DNA of 64,000 bases from Nitrosomonas sp. (GTDB lineage Bacteria > Pseudomonadota > Gammaproteobacteria > Burkholderiales > Nitrosomonadaceae), in NCBI GenBank assembly GCA_024281995.1, contig JAMWZW010000003.1, positions 124,001 to 188,000 on the forward strand, in the 5' to 3' direction. Both the position numbers and the translations under genes were made by a program. The notes under the pieces are model-generated. The model did not search any database, was not told where the DNA came from, and worked only from the letters and a program-made list of their open reading frames with translations. Below, piece after piece: positions 18,701 to 26,586 of the stretch. The stretch's first letter is position 1; each line of letters begins with the position of its first letter.

Positions 18701-19069
18701 AAACTTGGGCTCTACTAAGGAGATCGCTGTAACGACAGGTGCTAGTCGTGTAAGTGATTCAATGCTGAGATCGACATGTAATTTCTTAAAGGAAAGTAAT
18801 GCAACTGGTTTTTCTTGAGTGTTAGTTTTATCGTCGATTTGAAAGTTATGAACAATAAGTTCAAGTGTATGCAGTTTGATTTCAATGGATGCTGCGCTGA
18901 CATGGCGTTGCAGGATTTCTGACAAGCGTATTTCAAGTTGAGATTTTGCGTAGCCAGGTAACCAAAAATAGGCCAGTGCTGCCAAAAAAACAATCAGAAC
19001 GACAATCACGGCAAAACTGATAATCAGTCGCTTATTGGAAAACAAGCGTTGCTGTATGGTTGGAGTCAT
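15797..19069 (-). CDS. DUF748 / AsmA-like envelope protein with OmpA-like C-terminal region
   Basis: 1090 residues. A single membrane anchor lies near residues 15-36 (VIVVLIVFLAALAYFW), followed by long beta-rich AsmA/DUF748 repeats (for example IQAGHLEFADHVMKT, ISFKEASLRYEDL-type strands, GNINFHDRFIKPNYRANLT) and a break near 400-465 that is Thr/Lys/Asn-rich and probably flexible. From about 930 the pattern FTPGFADINEEAAKRLEALA then LEIAGHVDA and a final RANAARNWLVEMG resembles an OmpA-like domain. Most of the protein would lie in the periplasm. AsmA-type proteins act in outer-membrane homeostasis and are proposed lipid bridges; the exact role here is unknown. Monocistronic. Confidence 0.82.
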   Translation of the reverse strand: MTPTIQQRLFSNKRLIISFAVIVVLIVFLAALAYFWLPGYAKSQLEIRLSEILQRHVSAASIEIKLHTLELIVHNFQIDDKTNTQEKPVALLSFKKLHVDLSIESLTRLAPVVTAISLVEPKFRLVRESANQFNISDLLEKFSQPSDEETTDSAGIQFSISNITIQAGHLEFADHVMKTDQQISEINLAIPIIANFKSALTHWIEPHFSAKINGSPFLLDGKLRAFTENQEATLALKFSQLDLTQIDHYIPFPKDIRLLSGSYDSELLLTFIHAPDKAPDITLTGKSTLQHLAIQNRAVEVPYQAHFKQLALDLTKVDLTGQNPSQVKLDIDHIALIPENEKEPALSLAQLLIDQITINATEHKIALNEITLDRLRTRLHRDASGAIDLTQLFNSADEQGTEKTPQNTHSIAQASANSKSKLVQIPIPARKPIPNQQSKAIKTETAITETTNNKKKEVPNSNVSWTTQIKRIKFKEASLRYEDLTLTKTPPMIIDPLDITIDGIDLKGVKPLNLAINARVNERGHIKVNGSLAWSPFVTDLALNLDSVDLVSLQGWMGNKLNALITSGDVSFLGNLKVQRGDTMKVLVNGEAKLYNLNVFDAKNTQDLLRWKKMDINGLNVTTDPLRIDIKTASFSNFYAHMVLLPSGDLNLVQIVQIDKPMDVEVAPANNKNAVEVKIVTPDIEPTKTYQVKSPDETFIHIEKVLLQQGNINFHDRFIKPNYRANLTGLNGQIGPLYPGKFGIIDIRGAIDKTAPLEIKGKVEPFSSEFFLDLTAKVKDIDLPPFTPYSSKYVGYAIEKGKLSADVQYHVEKGTLTADNKIFLDQFTLGDKVESEEAMSLPLDLALTLLKNRKGEINLHLPLSGSLNDPQFNLGTLIFQAFVNLITKAITAPFTLLASALDGGEQLSEISFTPGFADINEEAAKRLEALAEILNERSSLELEIAGHVDATEDYEGLKLALLQDKVKAQKLAEQTNKGIASGAITDITLTPEEYSKYLEIVYKKETFEKPKNAIGLTKSLPNAEMEQLIVAHTQINDNDLVALAERRANAARNWLVEMGKISDARIFVVGTHENKEDDQKKGNRVEFSLK

Positions 19070-19239
19070 AGTATTGCCCTCTTTTAGTAACTAGCTACAG
19101 GGAAATAGCAGAATACTCAATATTTGATCATTAGTGATAAGATATTAATGGAATTGAGCTATTAGACAGTTCCATAACGTATTCTACCGAATAGCTCATA
19201 TTTAAAACTTTTCAAAGTACGAATTCCTGCACGCTTTCT

Positions 19240-19704
19240 CTAATGATATGCGCCTGGTTTAAGTCCAATCAATTCAACATCGAAAATAAGCGTTGCATTA
19301 GGGGGAATGATATTACCGGCTCCACGCGAACCATACGCCATGGATGGAGGAATAATTAACGTGCGTTTCCCCCCTACTTTCATACCAGTAACGCCTTGAT
19401 CCCATCCTTTGATGACTCGCCCTGCACCCAACATGAACGAAAAATGCTCATTTCGATCAAATGAGCTATCGAATTTCTTGCCCTTTTTGTCGGGTGCGTT
19501 TTCGTCATAGAGCCAGCCTGTATAATGAACATTAACAGTTTTACCGATTTCGGCTTCTTCTCCGGTACCTACTTTGTTGTCAATTTTCTGAAACTGTGTT
19601 TCGTCAGTTGCTGCCATTTCTTTGTAGGCAAAGGCAATCTGCGGCAGCACAATTACAATTAATAGGATAATACCTGCACTTAAAAACTGTTTCATATTAA
19701 ACAT
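19240..19704 (-). CDS. FKBP-type peptidyl-prolyl cis-trans isomerase, exported
   Basis: 154 residues. N-terminal signal peptide (about 1-26, hydrophobic [15 protein letters not shown]), then one FKBP domain: [78 protein letters not shown]. The aromatic and acidic active-site residues (Y, F, D, W) are present. It should catalyse prolyl isomerisation during folding of periplasmic proteins. ATG at 19704 has AGAGGAAA just upstream; a later ATG (19695) is possible. Alone between divergent or spaced neighbours. Confidence 0.93.
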   Translation of the reverse strand: MFNMKQFLSAGIILLIVIVLPQIAFAYKEMAATDETQFQKIDNKVGTGEEAEIGKTVNVHYTGWLYDENAPDKKGKKFDSSFDRNEHFSFMLGAGRVIKGWDQGVTGMKVGGKRTLIIPPSMAYGSRGAGNIIPPNATLIFDVELIGLKPGAYH

Positions 19705-19881
19705 AATTTCCTCTGATTAATAAAATTTAGTCAATTCGAATAAATAACGCGTAATTATTATAACCTTTGTGCTCGCTTCAACATTAATGGACAGCAAATC
19801 ATAACTCAGTAGAGAGATTTGATTGCGACTATCCGTGCATCCTATGATAATCTGAATTCATTTATTTAATTTACCAAAATT

Positions 19882-20349
19882 ATGCAATTTCCTGAACAAT
19901 CTGATGATAGCTTGCGAAGGCAACAGGTATTAGATCAGCATACTGCAGAACTTTTATGTTTACATGATTCGCCAGTCGTGCGCATCTTATATTTGGGGGC
20001 TGGATTCTTGGCGTTATTTTTAGGTGTGCTGGGAGCTTTTTTGCCGATATTACCAACGACACCGTTTATACTTCTGGCAGCTGCATGCTTTGCACGTGGC
20101 TCGGAACATTTTTATCGCAAGTTACTTGCAAATCCTATCGCTGGTCCCATTATTTTTGAATGGCGTATGTATCGCAGTATTCCGCGCCATGTTAAACGCT
20201 GGGTTTATTTTCTAATGGCGTTGTCATTTGGCAGCTCTATCTTAATTGTACCTGAAGTATGGCAAAAGATAATGTTAGTGGCAGTGGGTACTATATTGAC
20301 TTTTTTCATTTGGCGTATACCGGTGCGCAATGCTCCGATTAACAAATAA
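19882..20349 (+). CDS. DUF454 (YbaN family) inner-membrane protein
   Basis: 155 residues with the family core: a membrane segment (ILYLGAGFLALFLGVLGAF), then LPILPTTPFILLAAACFARGSEHFYRKLL, and two more hydrophobic helices near 112-145. The P-LPTTPF and CFArsS-like motifs define DUF454. The N-terminal 35 residues are charged and cytoplasmic. No established biochemical function. Monocistronic, start at the ATG with only a weak ribosome site, so the precise start is less sure. About 260 bases of AT-rich sequence without a gene follow before the chemoreceptor. Confidence 0.85.
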   Translation: MQFPEQSDDSLRRQQVLDQHTAELLCLHDSPVVRILYLGAGFLALFLGVLGAFLPILPTTPFILLAAACFARGSEHFYRKLLANPIAGPIIFEWRMYRSIPRHVKRWVYFLMALSFGSSILIVPEVWQKIMLVAVGTILTFFIWRIPVRNAPINK

Positions 20350-20613
20350 CAAGAAGGTATTCTTAAGCATATAGTTTTACCTCAGGTAATTTCTTTTTTC
20401 TAACCTATATCTGATAAGTTGGAACAGAACATTTCAATCAGCTACTTAAGCTAAAAAAAAGCTAGCTTGAGAAGCTGAAGTTAAAAAACGCTTATTTTTT
20501 CGTGTTATTCCAAATATGAAATTCTACGACCTAGGGTAGTATCAGCTAAAGAAATTTTGTGTTTCTGTCGTAAGAAAATTCCTGTCTTTTCTAATCACCA
20601 TAGCGAGTATGAA

Positions 20614-22143
20614 ATGAGAATAAACGAACCTGTTACCCAAAGAGATATGGGTATGAACAATGACTGTGAGATTATCTCTACTACTAATTTAAAAGGTATT
20701 CTTACATCAGCCAACGACGATTTTATCCGAATGAGTGGTTTTAGTTGGGAAGAACTCGAAAATAAAAATCATAATATTATTCGTCATCCTGATGTACCAC
20801 CTGAAGCATACGCAATGCTATGGACCGCTTTGAAAGCAGGTAACCCATGGATGGGATTGGTAAAAAACCGCAATAAAAATGGTGATCACTACTGGGTTGA
20901 TGCTTTTGCTAGCCCTCAATATGAAGATGGTAGAATCGTGGGCTATCAGTCAGTTCGAGTAAAGCCAGAAAAGGCATGGGTAGATCGTGCTGATGCACTA
21001 TATGCCAAAATTATGTCTAAAAAATCAGCGGATGATAAGCGGCGTTCCAAACTTGATGAAGTAAAATTAACACGTTTTCCGCTAAGTTTTACTGCCAAAA
21101 TGATGTTGGCGATATCGAGTATTTTTGTAATGATATTTACGGGTCTGGTAGTTATAGATCAAATTTCACCACTTTTTGCCTTATCGGGTCTTATCATCGG
21201 GAGCTTAACAAGCTCTGCACTTATACACCAAATGTTAAGCGGGCTTCGCGATTTATCTCAGAGATCAACAAAAATTGCTAATGATCCATTAGCTCGTTAT
21301 GTCTATACCGGTAGACACGATGAAATAGGTCAGCTGGAATATGTGCAGATTTTTCAGAATTCAAAGCTTCGTACAGCCATTGGCCGTGTTAAAGAATCAT
21401 CCTCTGTTCTAGAACAAGCTGCTGATAACATTGCTACAGGAAATGTGGATCTTTCAAGTCGCACAGAAAATCAAGCATCTAGCCTTGAAGAAACGGCATC
21501 TAGCATGGAAGAAATTACTTCTACCGTACAGCAAAATGCTGAGAGTGCAAGGCAGGCGAACCAGTTGGTGATAGAAACACGTAAACAAGCAGAGAAAAGT
21601 GGGGCAGTTGTTTCTAGTACTATGAGTGCAATGACTGAAATTAATGAAAGCAGCAAGAAAATTGCAGATATTACTAATGTAATCGATGAAATTGCTTTCC
21701 AGACCAATCTGTTAGCGCTTAATGCAGCGGTTGAAGCTGCAAGAGCAGGAGAGCAAGGACGCGGTTTTGCCGTAGTTGCCAATGAAGTTCGTAGCTTAGC
21801 TGGCCGCAGTGCTGAATCTGCAAAACAGATTAAAGATCTCATTAATGACAGTGTGGCAAAAGTGGAAAGCGGTACTGAGTTGGTCAGTCAATCTGCAGAA
21901 TCACTTAAAATGATCACTGAAAGTGTCAAGAAGATAGCAGATATTGTTGGAGAAATCTCTCAATCTTCGCAAGAACAAGCTAACGGAATCGAGCAGATTA
22001 ATCAAGCCATCATGCAAATCGATGAAGTTACTCAGCAGAATGGGCAATTGGTAGAAAAGCTGACAACATCTAGTAGTGCAATGAGCCAAAAGGTTAAAAT
22101 GCTCTCTGGGTTGGCAGATCAATTTAAAGCAGAAGTAAGGTAA
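20614..22143 (+). CDS. Aer-like PAS-containing methyl-accepting chemotaxis protein
   Basis: About 509 residues from the ATG at 20614 (a TTG 57 bases upstream also keeps the frame but gives an unlikely leader). The start [11 protein letters not shown] and following PAS domain ([53 protein letters not shown]) closely parallel the E. coli redox/oxygen receptor Aer. Then come two membrane segments (about 168-210), a short HAMP-like linker, and the signalling domain with the conserved hairpin tip [24 protein letters not shown] pocket of this kind binds FAD in Aer. It probably signals to CheA/CheW in an energy- or oxygen-taxis response. No che genes lie nearby. Confidence 0.92.
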   Translation: MRINEPVTQRDMGMNNDCEIISTTNLKGILTSANDDFIRMSGFSWEELENKNHNIIRHPDVPPEAYAMLWTALKAGNPWMGLVKNRNKNGDHYWVDAFASPQYEDGRIVGYQSVRVKPEKAWVDRADALYAKIMSKKSADDKRRSKLDEVKLTRFPLSFTAKMMLAISSIFVMIFTGLVVIDQISPLFALSGLIIGSLTSSALIHQMLSGLRDLSQRSTKIANDPLARYVYTGRHDEIGQLEYVQIFQNSKLRTAIGRVKESSSVLEQAADNIATGNVDLSSRTENQASSLEETASSMEEITSTVQQNAESARQANQLVIETRKQAEKSGAVVSSTMSAMTEINESSKKIADITNVIDEIAFQTNLLALNAAVEAARAGEQGRGFAVVANEVRSLAGRSAESAKQIKDLINDSVAKVESGTELVSQSAESLKMITESVKKIADIVGEISQSSQEQANGIEQINQAIMQIDEVTQQNGQLVEKLTTSSSAMSQKVKMLSGLADQFKAEVR

Positions 22144-22167
22144 GCTTCATATATTGTGCATGTATTG

Positions 22168-22206
22168 AGCCGGAATTAGGCAGCCTAGTTCCGGCTTTTT
22201 ATTTTT
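22168..22206 (+). terminator. Hairpin terminator after the chemoreceptor gene
   Basis: AGCCGGAA and TTCCGGCT flank an inner TTAGG/CCTAG pairing and are followed by TTTTTATTTTT. A classic intrinsic terminator 25 bases after the stop codon. Confidence 0.85.
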
Positions 22207-22346
22207 GAACAGCATTTCTAGACCTTAAGGCATATGACTGCTTTGTCTAGGAGTTTAATTGATGATTAATTAGCTAGAAATTTTGGTAAGCATAATTGCG
22301 CCAAACTTTCATTATAATCATTGATAAAAAGCACTAACTGGTTGAT

Positions 22347-22706
22347 ATGAGTGAAGAGAAAAAAGACATAGAATTTGACTTTGAACGTTGGGCACAAATG
22401 GCTCAGCAAGATCCGGATCAATTTGAAGCCATGCGTCAGCAACTAATACAAGATTTGATCGCACAAGCGCCACCGCATCTCAAGCTACGCATGGAGGGAT
22501 TGCAGTGGCAAGTGGACCAAATTCGCAAGCAGACGGATAATCCAATGGCTGCCTGTTTACAGATTTCCCAGAAAATGTGGAACAATGTATTAGGAGAAAA
22601 AGGGCTGCTGACAGTACTTCGAGAGCCTAAGGCATTTTTAGATCACATACGAGAAGAGCCTGGCGGGAAAATTCTTTCTTTTGAGCGAAATAAGGTTGAT
22701 AAATAA
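22347..22706 (+). CDS. DUF3135 domain protein
   Basis: 119 residues, soluble and helical. The opening after a short acidic leader, FDFERWAQMAQQDPDQFEAMRQ, is the DUF3135 signature; later come LQWQVDQIR and NPMAACLQISQKMWNNV. Family members are short cytoplasmic proteins of gamma- and betaproteobacteria with no assigned function. The spermidine-synthase-like gene follows 59 bases downstream on the same strand and may be cotranscribed. Confidence 0.82.
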   Translation: MSEEKKDIEFDFERWAQMAQQDPDQFEAMRQQLIQDLIAQAPPHLKLRMEGLQWQVDQIRKQTDNPMAACLQISQKMWNNVLGEKGLLTVLREPKAFLDHIREEPGGKILSFERNKVDK

Positions 22707-22765
22707 TTGTTCCTCGATACGGTGCTAGACTGGTACAGAATTATCTAAATTCATTTGATTAGCGA

Positions 22766-23542
22766 ATGTACGATAATTCTAGAAAAAAATCTTATACTGA
22801 AGTTGGCGTTGTAATCAGCGAGAAAAATGGCGTGCGTTTGTTGCATTTGGGTGGCCGCATGATACAAAGCGCCATGCGTATAAATGCACCTAATGAGCTT
22901 GAGCTTTCCTATACTCGATGTATGATGGGTTTTTTACTATTTCAGCCAACACCTTCTCACATTTTGATGATTGGTTTAGGTGGAGGGTCACTGGCAAAGT
23001 TTGTCTATCACAAGATGCCCCAAACTAAAACCATAGCCGTCGAAATTAATCAGCAAGTAGTTAGTGTTGCACATAATTATTTTGCATTACCGCCAGAAGA
23101 TGATCGTTTCCAAATTATTATTGCTGATGGCGCAGAATATATTGCAAATTACGCGTTGAGTATGGATGTTTTGATGGTAGATGGTTTTGATGAAGATTGT
23201 CAGATTGCTTCACTGTGTAGTCAGGAATTTTATGATCAAGCGTGGCGAGTGTTGCGTAAAGACGGCATACTGGTACTTAATCTACTCAGTTGCGATAAGA
23301 ATCTTAACAGCTATTTGCAACGTGTTGTGGATAGCTTCCAGGGACACGTCATAACGATGTTGTCCGAAGTGCGTGGAAATTTGATTGTGTTCGGATTTAA
23401 ACAAAATCCTGGAGAATTGTTTTCCAAACAACTTAAAGACAGAGCTAACAAACTTAATGAATCTTATGGCCTACCCTTTCCTGATTTTGTATATAAACTG
23501 CGAAAATGTTCGGGAAAATATAGCAATTGTCTGGAAACTTAA
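22766..23542 (+). CDS. Spermidine synthase-like (polyamine aminopropyltransferase fold) protein
   Basis: 258 residues. The Rossmann core is clear: HILMIGLGGGSLAKFVYHK (SAM-type glycine loop, about 73-91), TIAVEINQQVVSVAHNYF, FQIIIADGAEYI and VLMVDGFDED, followed by FYDQAWRVLRKDGILVLNL. An N-terminal beta part with ELELSYTRCMMGFLLF matches the spermidine-synthase family. Stand-alone short members like this one are common in betaproteobacteria, and whether they make polyamines is not settled. ATG at 22766. The C-terminus (FPDFVYKLRKC) is family-typical. Confidence 0.82.
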   Translation: MYDNSRKKSYTEVGVVISEKNGVRLLHLGGRMIQSAMRINAPNELELSYTRCMMGFLLFQPTPSHILMIGLGGGSLAKFVYHKMPQTKTIAVEINQQVVSVAHNYFALPPEDDRFQIIIADGAEYIANYALSMDVLMVDGFDEDCQIASLCSQEFYDQAWRVLRKDGILVLNLLSCDKNLNSYLQRVVDSFQGHVITMLSEVRGNLIVFGFKQNPGELFSKQLKDRANKLNESYGLPFPDFVYKLRKCSGKYSNCLET

Positions 23543-23638
23543 AAATAAAATCGATACTTTTCTATCGTTTGAGGGCTATGTTGAAAATATTGTCTATGCT
23601 AAAGTCTTAACTTTACGGTTTTTAGGAAGAGATTGAAA

Positions 23639-23827
23639 ATGGATTATAGCTATGAATCTGAGCACACGAAGTTTATACGTGAACTACTGGAAAAAAATCC
23701 ACAACTGGAAGCGAAGCGATTAGAAGCGAGAAGAATGTGGTGGGATAAGAAGCTTGATAAAGAAGAGCAGAAGCGCTTTAAGGAATCAGCCGATCCCATG
23801 AAGCCCTATGTTTATTTTGGGGGATAG
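23639..23827 (+). CDS. DUF3460 family protein
   Basis: 62 residues. YESEHTKFIRELLEKNPQLEAKRLEARRMWWDK fits the short DUF3460 family of betaproteobacteria, in which a T-KFL-eL---P-le---eGR-l-WD pattern is conserved; here R-MWWDK. The ATG at 23639 is preferred; a TTG six bases earlier also has AGGA upstream and would add two residues. Close after the spermidine-synthase-like gene on the same strand. No function known. Confidence 0.82.
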   Translation: MDYSYESEHTKFIRELLEKNPQLEAKRLEARRMWWDKKLDKEEQKRFKESADPMKPYVYFGG

Positions 23828-23913
23828 CTTCTAAAAATTTCGAATGATTTATTGCGTATCCTAATATCTCTTTTACTATCATTCATGTAATCTTCCGTGA
23901 TTCTCAGAGAGAA

Positions 23914-24441
23914 ATGGATGCCATGATTAAGCTGAAGATATGGTTTGCATTTTTTGCGGCATGCTACTTTTCAGCCTGCGTGCATCGCATTTCTCCCCAG
24001 GAGAATCCTCAATTGTATGAAGAAAATTTTGTGGGAGAACACTTAGTGCTTGCAAACTGCTTGGCTGGCAAATTGCAATCGAATAGCGGATGGTCTCTAC
24101 GTACGCTACAATTTAAAAATCGTCGATATGTTGATGTCGATGCATCGGAAGTTTTTGCGTTTGACACACGATACATGCCGAATATTGTGGCTGCTAATTC
24201 CCCTTCAAATCCAGATGCCGTTATTGTTGATGTGGCGCCCGATGTAGAAGTCTTACAGTATGCTCATAGAAACATTCACAATGAAGTCGCTTATACCGCG
24301 TTTACCATACTGATCCAAAAGACTGATGATGCGATGGTTATCGCGACTTTAAAGGGAGATCGATATCTAGGTGGCATTGCTTGGAAAATTCTAAAGGTAT
24401 GTGTGATGAGCCATCTCGTTCCTGATCGGATGAAACAGTAG
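23914..24441 (+). CDS. Putative lipoprotein, unknown function
   Basis: 175 residues. The N-terminus (KLKIWFAFFAACYFSACVH) is a short signal peptide ending in a lipobox-like FSAC, so the mature protein probably begins at that Cys and is lipid-anchored. The rest is mixed alpha/beta with no motif I recognise; one stretch reads PDAVIVDVAPDVEVLQYAHR. ATG at 23914 has GAGAGAAA upstream. Convergent with the SDR gene downstream. I cannot name a family. Confidence 0.6.
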   Translation: MDAMIKLKIWFAFFAACYFSACVHRISPQENPQLYEENFVGEHLVLANCLAGKLQSNSGWSLRTLQFKNRRYVDVDASEVFAFDTRYMPNIVAANSPSNPDAVIVDVAPDVEVLQYAHRNIHNEVAYTAFTILIQKTDDAMVIATLKGDRYLGGIAWKILKVCVMSHLVPDRMKQ

Positions 24442-24489
24442 ATTAGTAATTTGTCTATCGATTTAATTAACAGTCAGTTTTTAAACGGA

Positions 24490-25329
24490 TTAATTATTGT
24501 TCCCGGATTTGGCTAAGAGTACATCCAGTACTCGTGTACTCAAAATTCGCTTGAGTATGCCAAACAGATAAGTTGGAAATGTAACGTAGTAACGAGGCTG
24601 TGGCCGAGGAGCTTCCAGCGCATGGATAACACGTTTTAATACTGCTTCAGGCGGCAAAGTAAAAGGAACGGCAGGCCCAGCTTTGTTCAAACGCATTAAT
24701 ACACCTTGGTACTTGTCGCGGTGAAAGCTGTTGTTGACGTCTATATATTTCTCCAGTGCCTTAACTGAATTTATGCGGAATTGACTAGAGATAGGTCCTG
24801 GTTCGATCAAACTGACATAAATATTGCTGCCGCGTAATTCCAGTCTCAGGGTGTCACTTAAGCCTTCAATGGCGTATTTTGAAGCATTATAAGCGCCTCG
24901 AAAAGGTAGTGAAACAAAACCCAGTACTGAGCTATTTTGAATAATTCTCCCATATCCTTGGCGTCGCATCACTGGTATTGCTAGATTGGTTAGTTCTTGC
25001 CAGCCAAAAACATTGGTTTCAAATTGTGCTCGCAATGCGTCGCGATGCAAGTCTTCTACCGCACCCGGTAATCCAAATGCACCATTGTTGAACAGCGCAT
25101 ATAACTCACCATTTGTTCTGCGCATAACTTCTTCAAAGGCAAAATTGATTGAATTTGAATCCATTAAATTTAGCTGAAAACTTTCCAATCCTTCAGTTAA
25201 GAGCATCTCAACGCTTTCCGCTCTTCGGGCGGTAGCAAACACTCGATAGTCTTTTTTATGCAAAGCCTTAGCAACGCAATAACCAATTCCGCTTGAGCAA
25301 CCTGTAATAAGTATGGTTTTTTTCATCAA
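24490..25329 (-). CDS. Short-chain dehydrogenase/reductase family oxidoreductase
   Basis: 279 residues of the classical SDR fold. NAD(P) site ILITGCSSGIGYCVAKAL (TGxxxGIG, about 6-23) with a basic ATARRAES region that suggests NADP preference, then the NNG motif (LFNNGAFGLPG), and the Ser-Tyr-Lys triad in QNSSVLGF and YNASKYAIEGL (about 133-156). The Ser-Glu-Pro-Gly strand ISLIEPGPI-like follows. The C-terminus is hydrophobic (TFPTYLFGILKRIL), possibly membrane-associated. Substrate unknown. Two adjacent Met codons make the exact start uncertain by one residue. Confidence 0.9.
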   Translation of the reverse strand: MMKKTILITGCSSGIGYCVAKALHKKDYRVFATARRAESVEMLLTEGLESFQLNLMDSNSINFAFEEVMRRTNGELYALFNNGAFGLPGAVEDLHRDALRAQFETNVFGWQELTNLAIPVMRRQGYGRIIQNSSVLGFVSLPFRGAYNASKYAIEGLSDTLRLELRGSNIYVSLIEPGPISSQFRINSVKALEKYIDVNNSFHRDKYQGVLMRLNKAGPAVPFTLPPEAVLKRVIHALEAPRPQPRYYVTFPTYLFGILKRILSTRVLDVLLAKSGNNN

Positions 25330-25503
25330 CTGTAATTATGATCTTTAAAAATCAAGAAGTAGTTTATGTGTATGTAGAAAGTTATCATTTTTTATCGTTT
25401 GACAGTGAACTGCATGGAGCGATAGCATTATTTGTTGGAATTAATGATGCAATCCTTTTACGTTTAATTAAGTAAGAGAAAATAACATATCAAAAGATCA
25501 TTC

Positions 25504-25869
25504 ATGGCAAAAATTTTATTTCGACTAAATGGGGTTTCTGATGAAGAGGCAAATGATGTGCGTGAATTGTTAACCAATCATGCAATTAATTTCTATGAGA
25601 CATCCGCTGGCAATTGGGGAGTGTCAATGCCGGCCATATGGATAAATGATGAAAGTCAATTCCCTTTAGCACGCGAGTTATTGGATATCTATCAAAATAC
25701 GCGAGCAATTCGGATACGAGAAGAATATGAGCGACTTAAGAGGGAAGGAAAAAATAAAACTTTTATTGATGCGGTCAAACAAAATCCTGCTGCTTTTTTC
25801 ACCTATTTGATGCTTGCAGCATTGGTTATTTATCTATCTGTCCGATTAGTTTTAGATTTTGCGCAGTGA
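25504..25869 (+). CDS. DUF6164 family protein
   Basis: 121 residues. ILFRLNGVSDEEANDVRELL and FYETSAGNWGVSMPAIWI are typical of this short family; the soluble domain (about 1-85) resembles a ferredoxin-like fold, and one membrane helix closes the protein (FFTYLMLAALVIYLSVRLVL). The likely topology is cytoplasmic domain with a C-terminal anchor. Function unknown. An inverted repeat (25905-25929) lies between it and the cytochrome gene. Confidence 0.75.
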   Translation: MAKILFRLNGVSDEEANDVRELLTNHAINFYETSAGNWGVSMPAIWINDESQFPLARELLDIYQNTRAIRIREEYERLKREGKNKTFIDAVKQNPAAFFTYLMLAALVIYLSVRLVLDFAQ

Positions 25870-25904
25870 AAGAAAGAATATGAATTGGTTTATCAATTTT
25901 TTTT

Positions 25905-25929
25905 GGTTTATACGGTATGATTATAAACC
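25905..25929. promoter_or_regulatory. Inverted repeat upstream of the P460-family cytochrome gene
   Basis: GGTTTATA and TATAAACC are perfect 8-base arms around a 9-base spacer. Overlapping it, ACGGTATGAT and ACCGTATGAT form a near-direct repeat. It ends 46 bases before the cytochrome ATG and has no T-run, so it looks more like an operator than a terminator. No known regulator site matches by eye. Confidence 0.4.
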
Positions 25930-25975
25930 GTATGATGCTTTATCTATAAAAATATTCTGAAAAAGGAGAAGATCT

Positions 25976-26500
25976 ATGAAATATACTTTGAAGACTATTG
26001 CCACAATTTTAATTGTGGTTCCACTGTATGCTTATGCCGGTGGAGACCCTGAATATGTTAAGTTTCCTGAAGGTTACGAAAAAACTTTCACAAAATATGC
26101 AACCATGAATCGTGCCAATCAAACGCAAGTTGCCAAACTGTATGCAAACGATGCAGCGATTGCCAGCTATACTAAGGATCAGAAAAGCACCTCTGGTTCT
26201 GTCGTCATCATGGAAATCTATAATCCTAAAAAAGATGCTGACGGCAAACCCATTGCAGGCAGCGATGGTATTTTTGAAATAGAATCCCTGGCGGCAGTAG
26301 CTGTGATGGAGAACAGAAATAATTGGGATGCTGCGTTTGCAAAAGATCATCGTACGGGCGATTGGGGATTTGCAGTTTACAATCCGGATGGTACTGCTAA
26401 AAGTAACGATTTGAACTGTGTACAGTGTCATACACCATTGCAGGCTCAGGATTATATGTTTACTTATCAACAACTAGTAGATTTTGTTAAGAAAAAATAG
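25976..26500 (+). CDS. Cytochrome P460 superfamily protein, cytochrome c'-beta type
   Basis: 174 residues. Signal peptide 1-22 (cleavage after AYA), then a beta-rich P460 fold starting EYVKFPEGYEKTFTKYAT and one c-type heme site CVQCH near 142-146, followed by the family ending QAQDYMFTYQQLVDFV. Cytochrome P460 of Nitrosomonas oxidises hydroxylamine to N2O through a Lys-heme cross-link; here the strand reads VVIMEIY, with Met where that Lys sits in my by-eye alignment, so the cross-link is probably absent and the protein is nearer cytochrome c'-beta, which binds NO. It is periplasmic. AAGGAG ribosome site; a dyad lies upstream and a long hairpin follows. Confidence 0.85.
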   Translation: MKYTLKTIATILIVVPLYAYAGGDPEYVKFPEGYEKTFTKYATMNRANQTQVAKLYANDAAIASYTKDQKSTSGSVVIMEIYNPKKDADGKPIAGSDGIFEIESLAAVAVMENRNNWDAAFAKDHRTGDWGFAVYNPDGTAKSNDLNCVQCHTPLQAQDYMFTYQQLVDFVKKK

Positions 26501-26516
26501 TTAGTTCAAGATAATT

Positions 26517-26564
26517 TCGACCTGAGGATCTCGGTATAAGATTCAACATAGATTCTCAGGTCGA
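26517..26564. repeat. Long inverted repeat between convergent genes
   Basis: Arms of 15 bases (TCGACCTGAGGATCT and AGATTCTCAGGTCGA, one mismatch) enclose an 18-base loop. It sits between the ends of the cytochrome gene and the convergent coiled-coil gene. There is no clear T-run on either side, so it may be a transcript-stabilising hairpin or a weak two-way terminator. Confidence 0.6.
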
Positions 26565-26586
26565 CACGTAAGCTTACAAACTGCAG

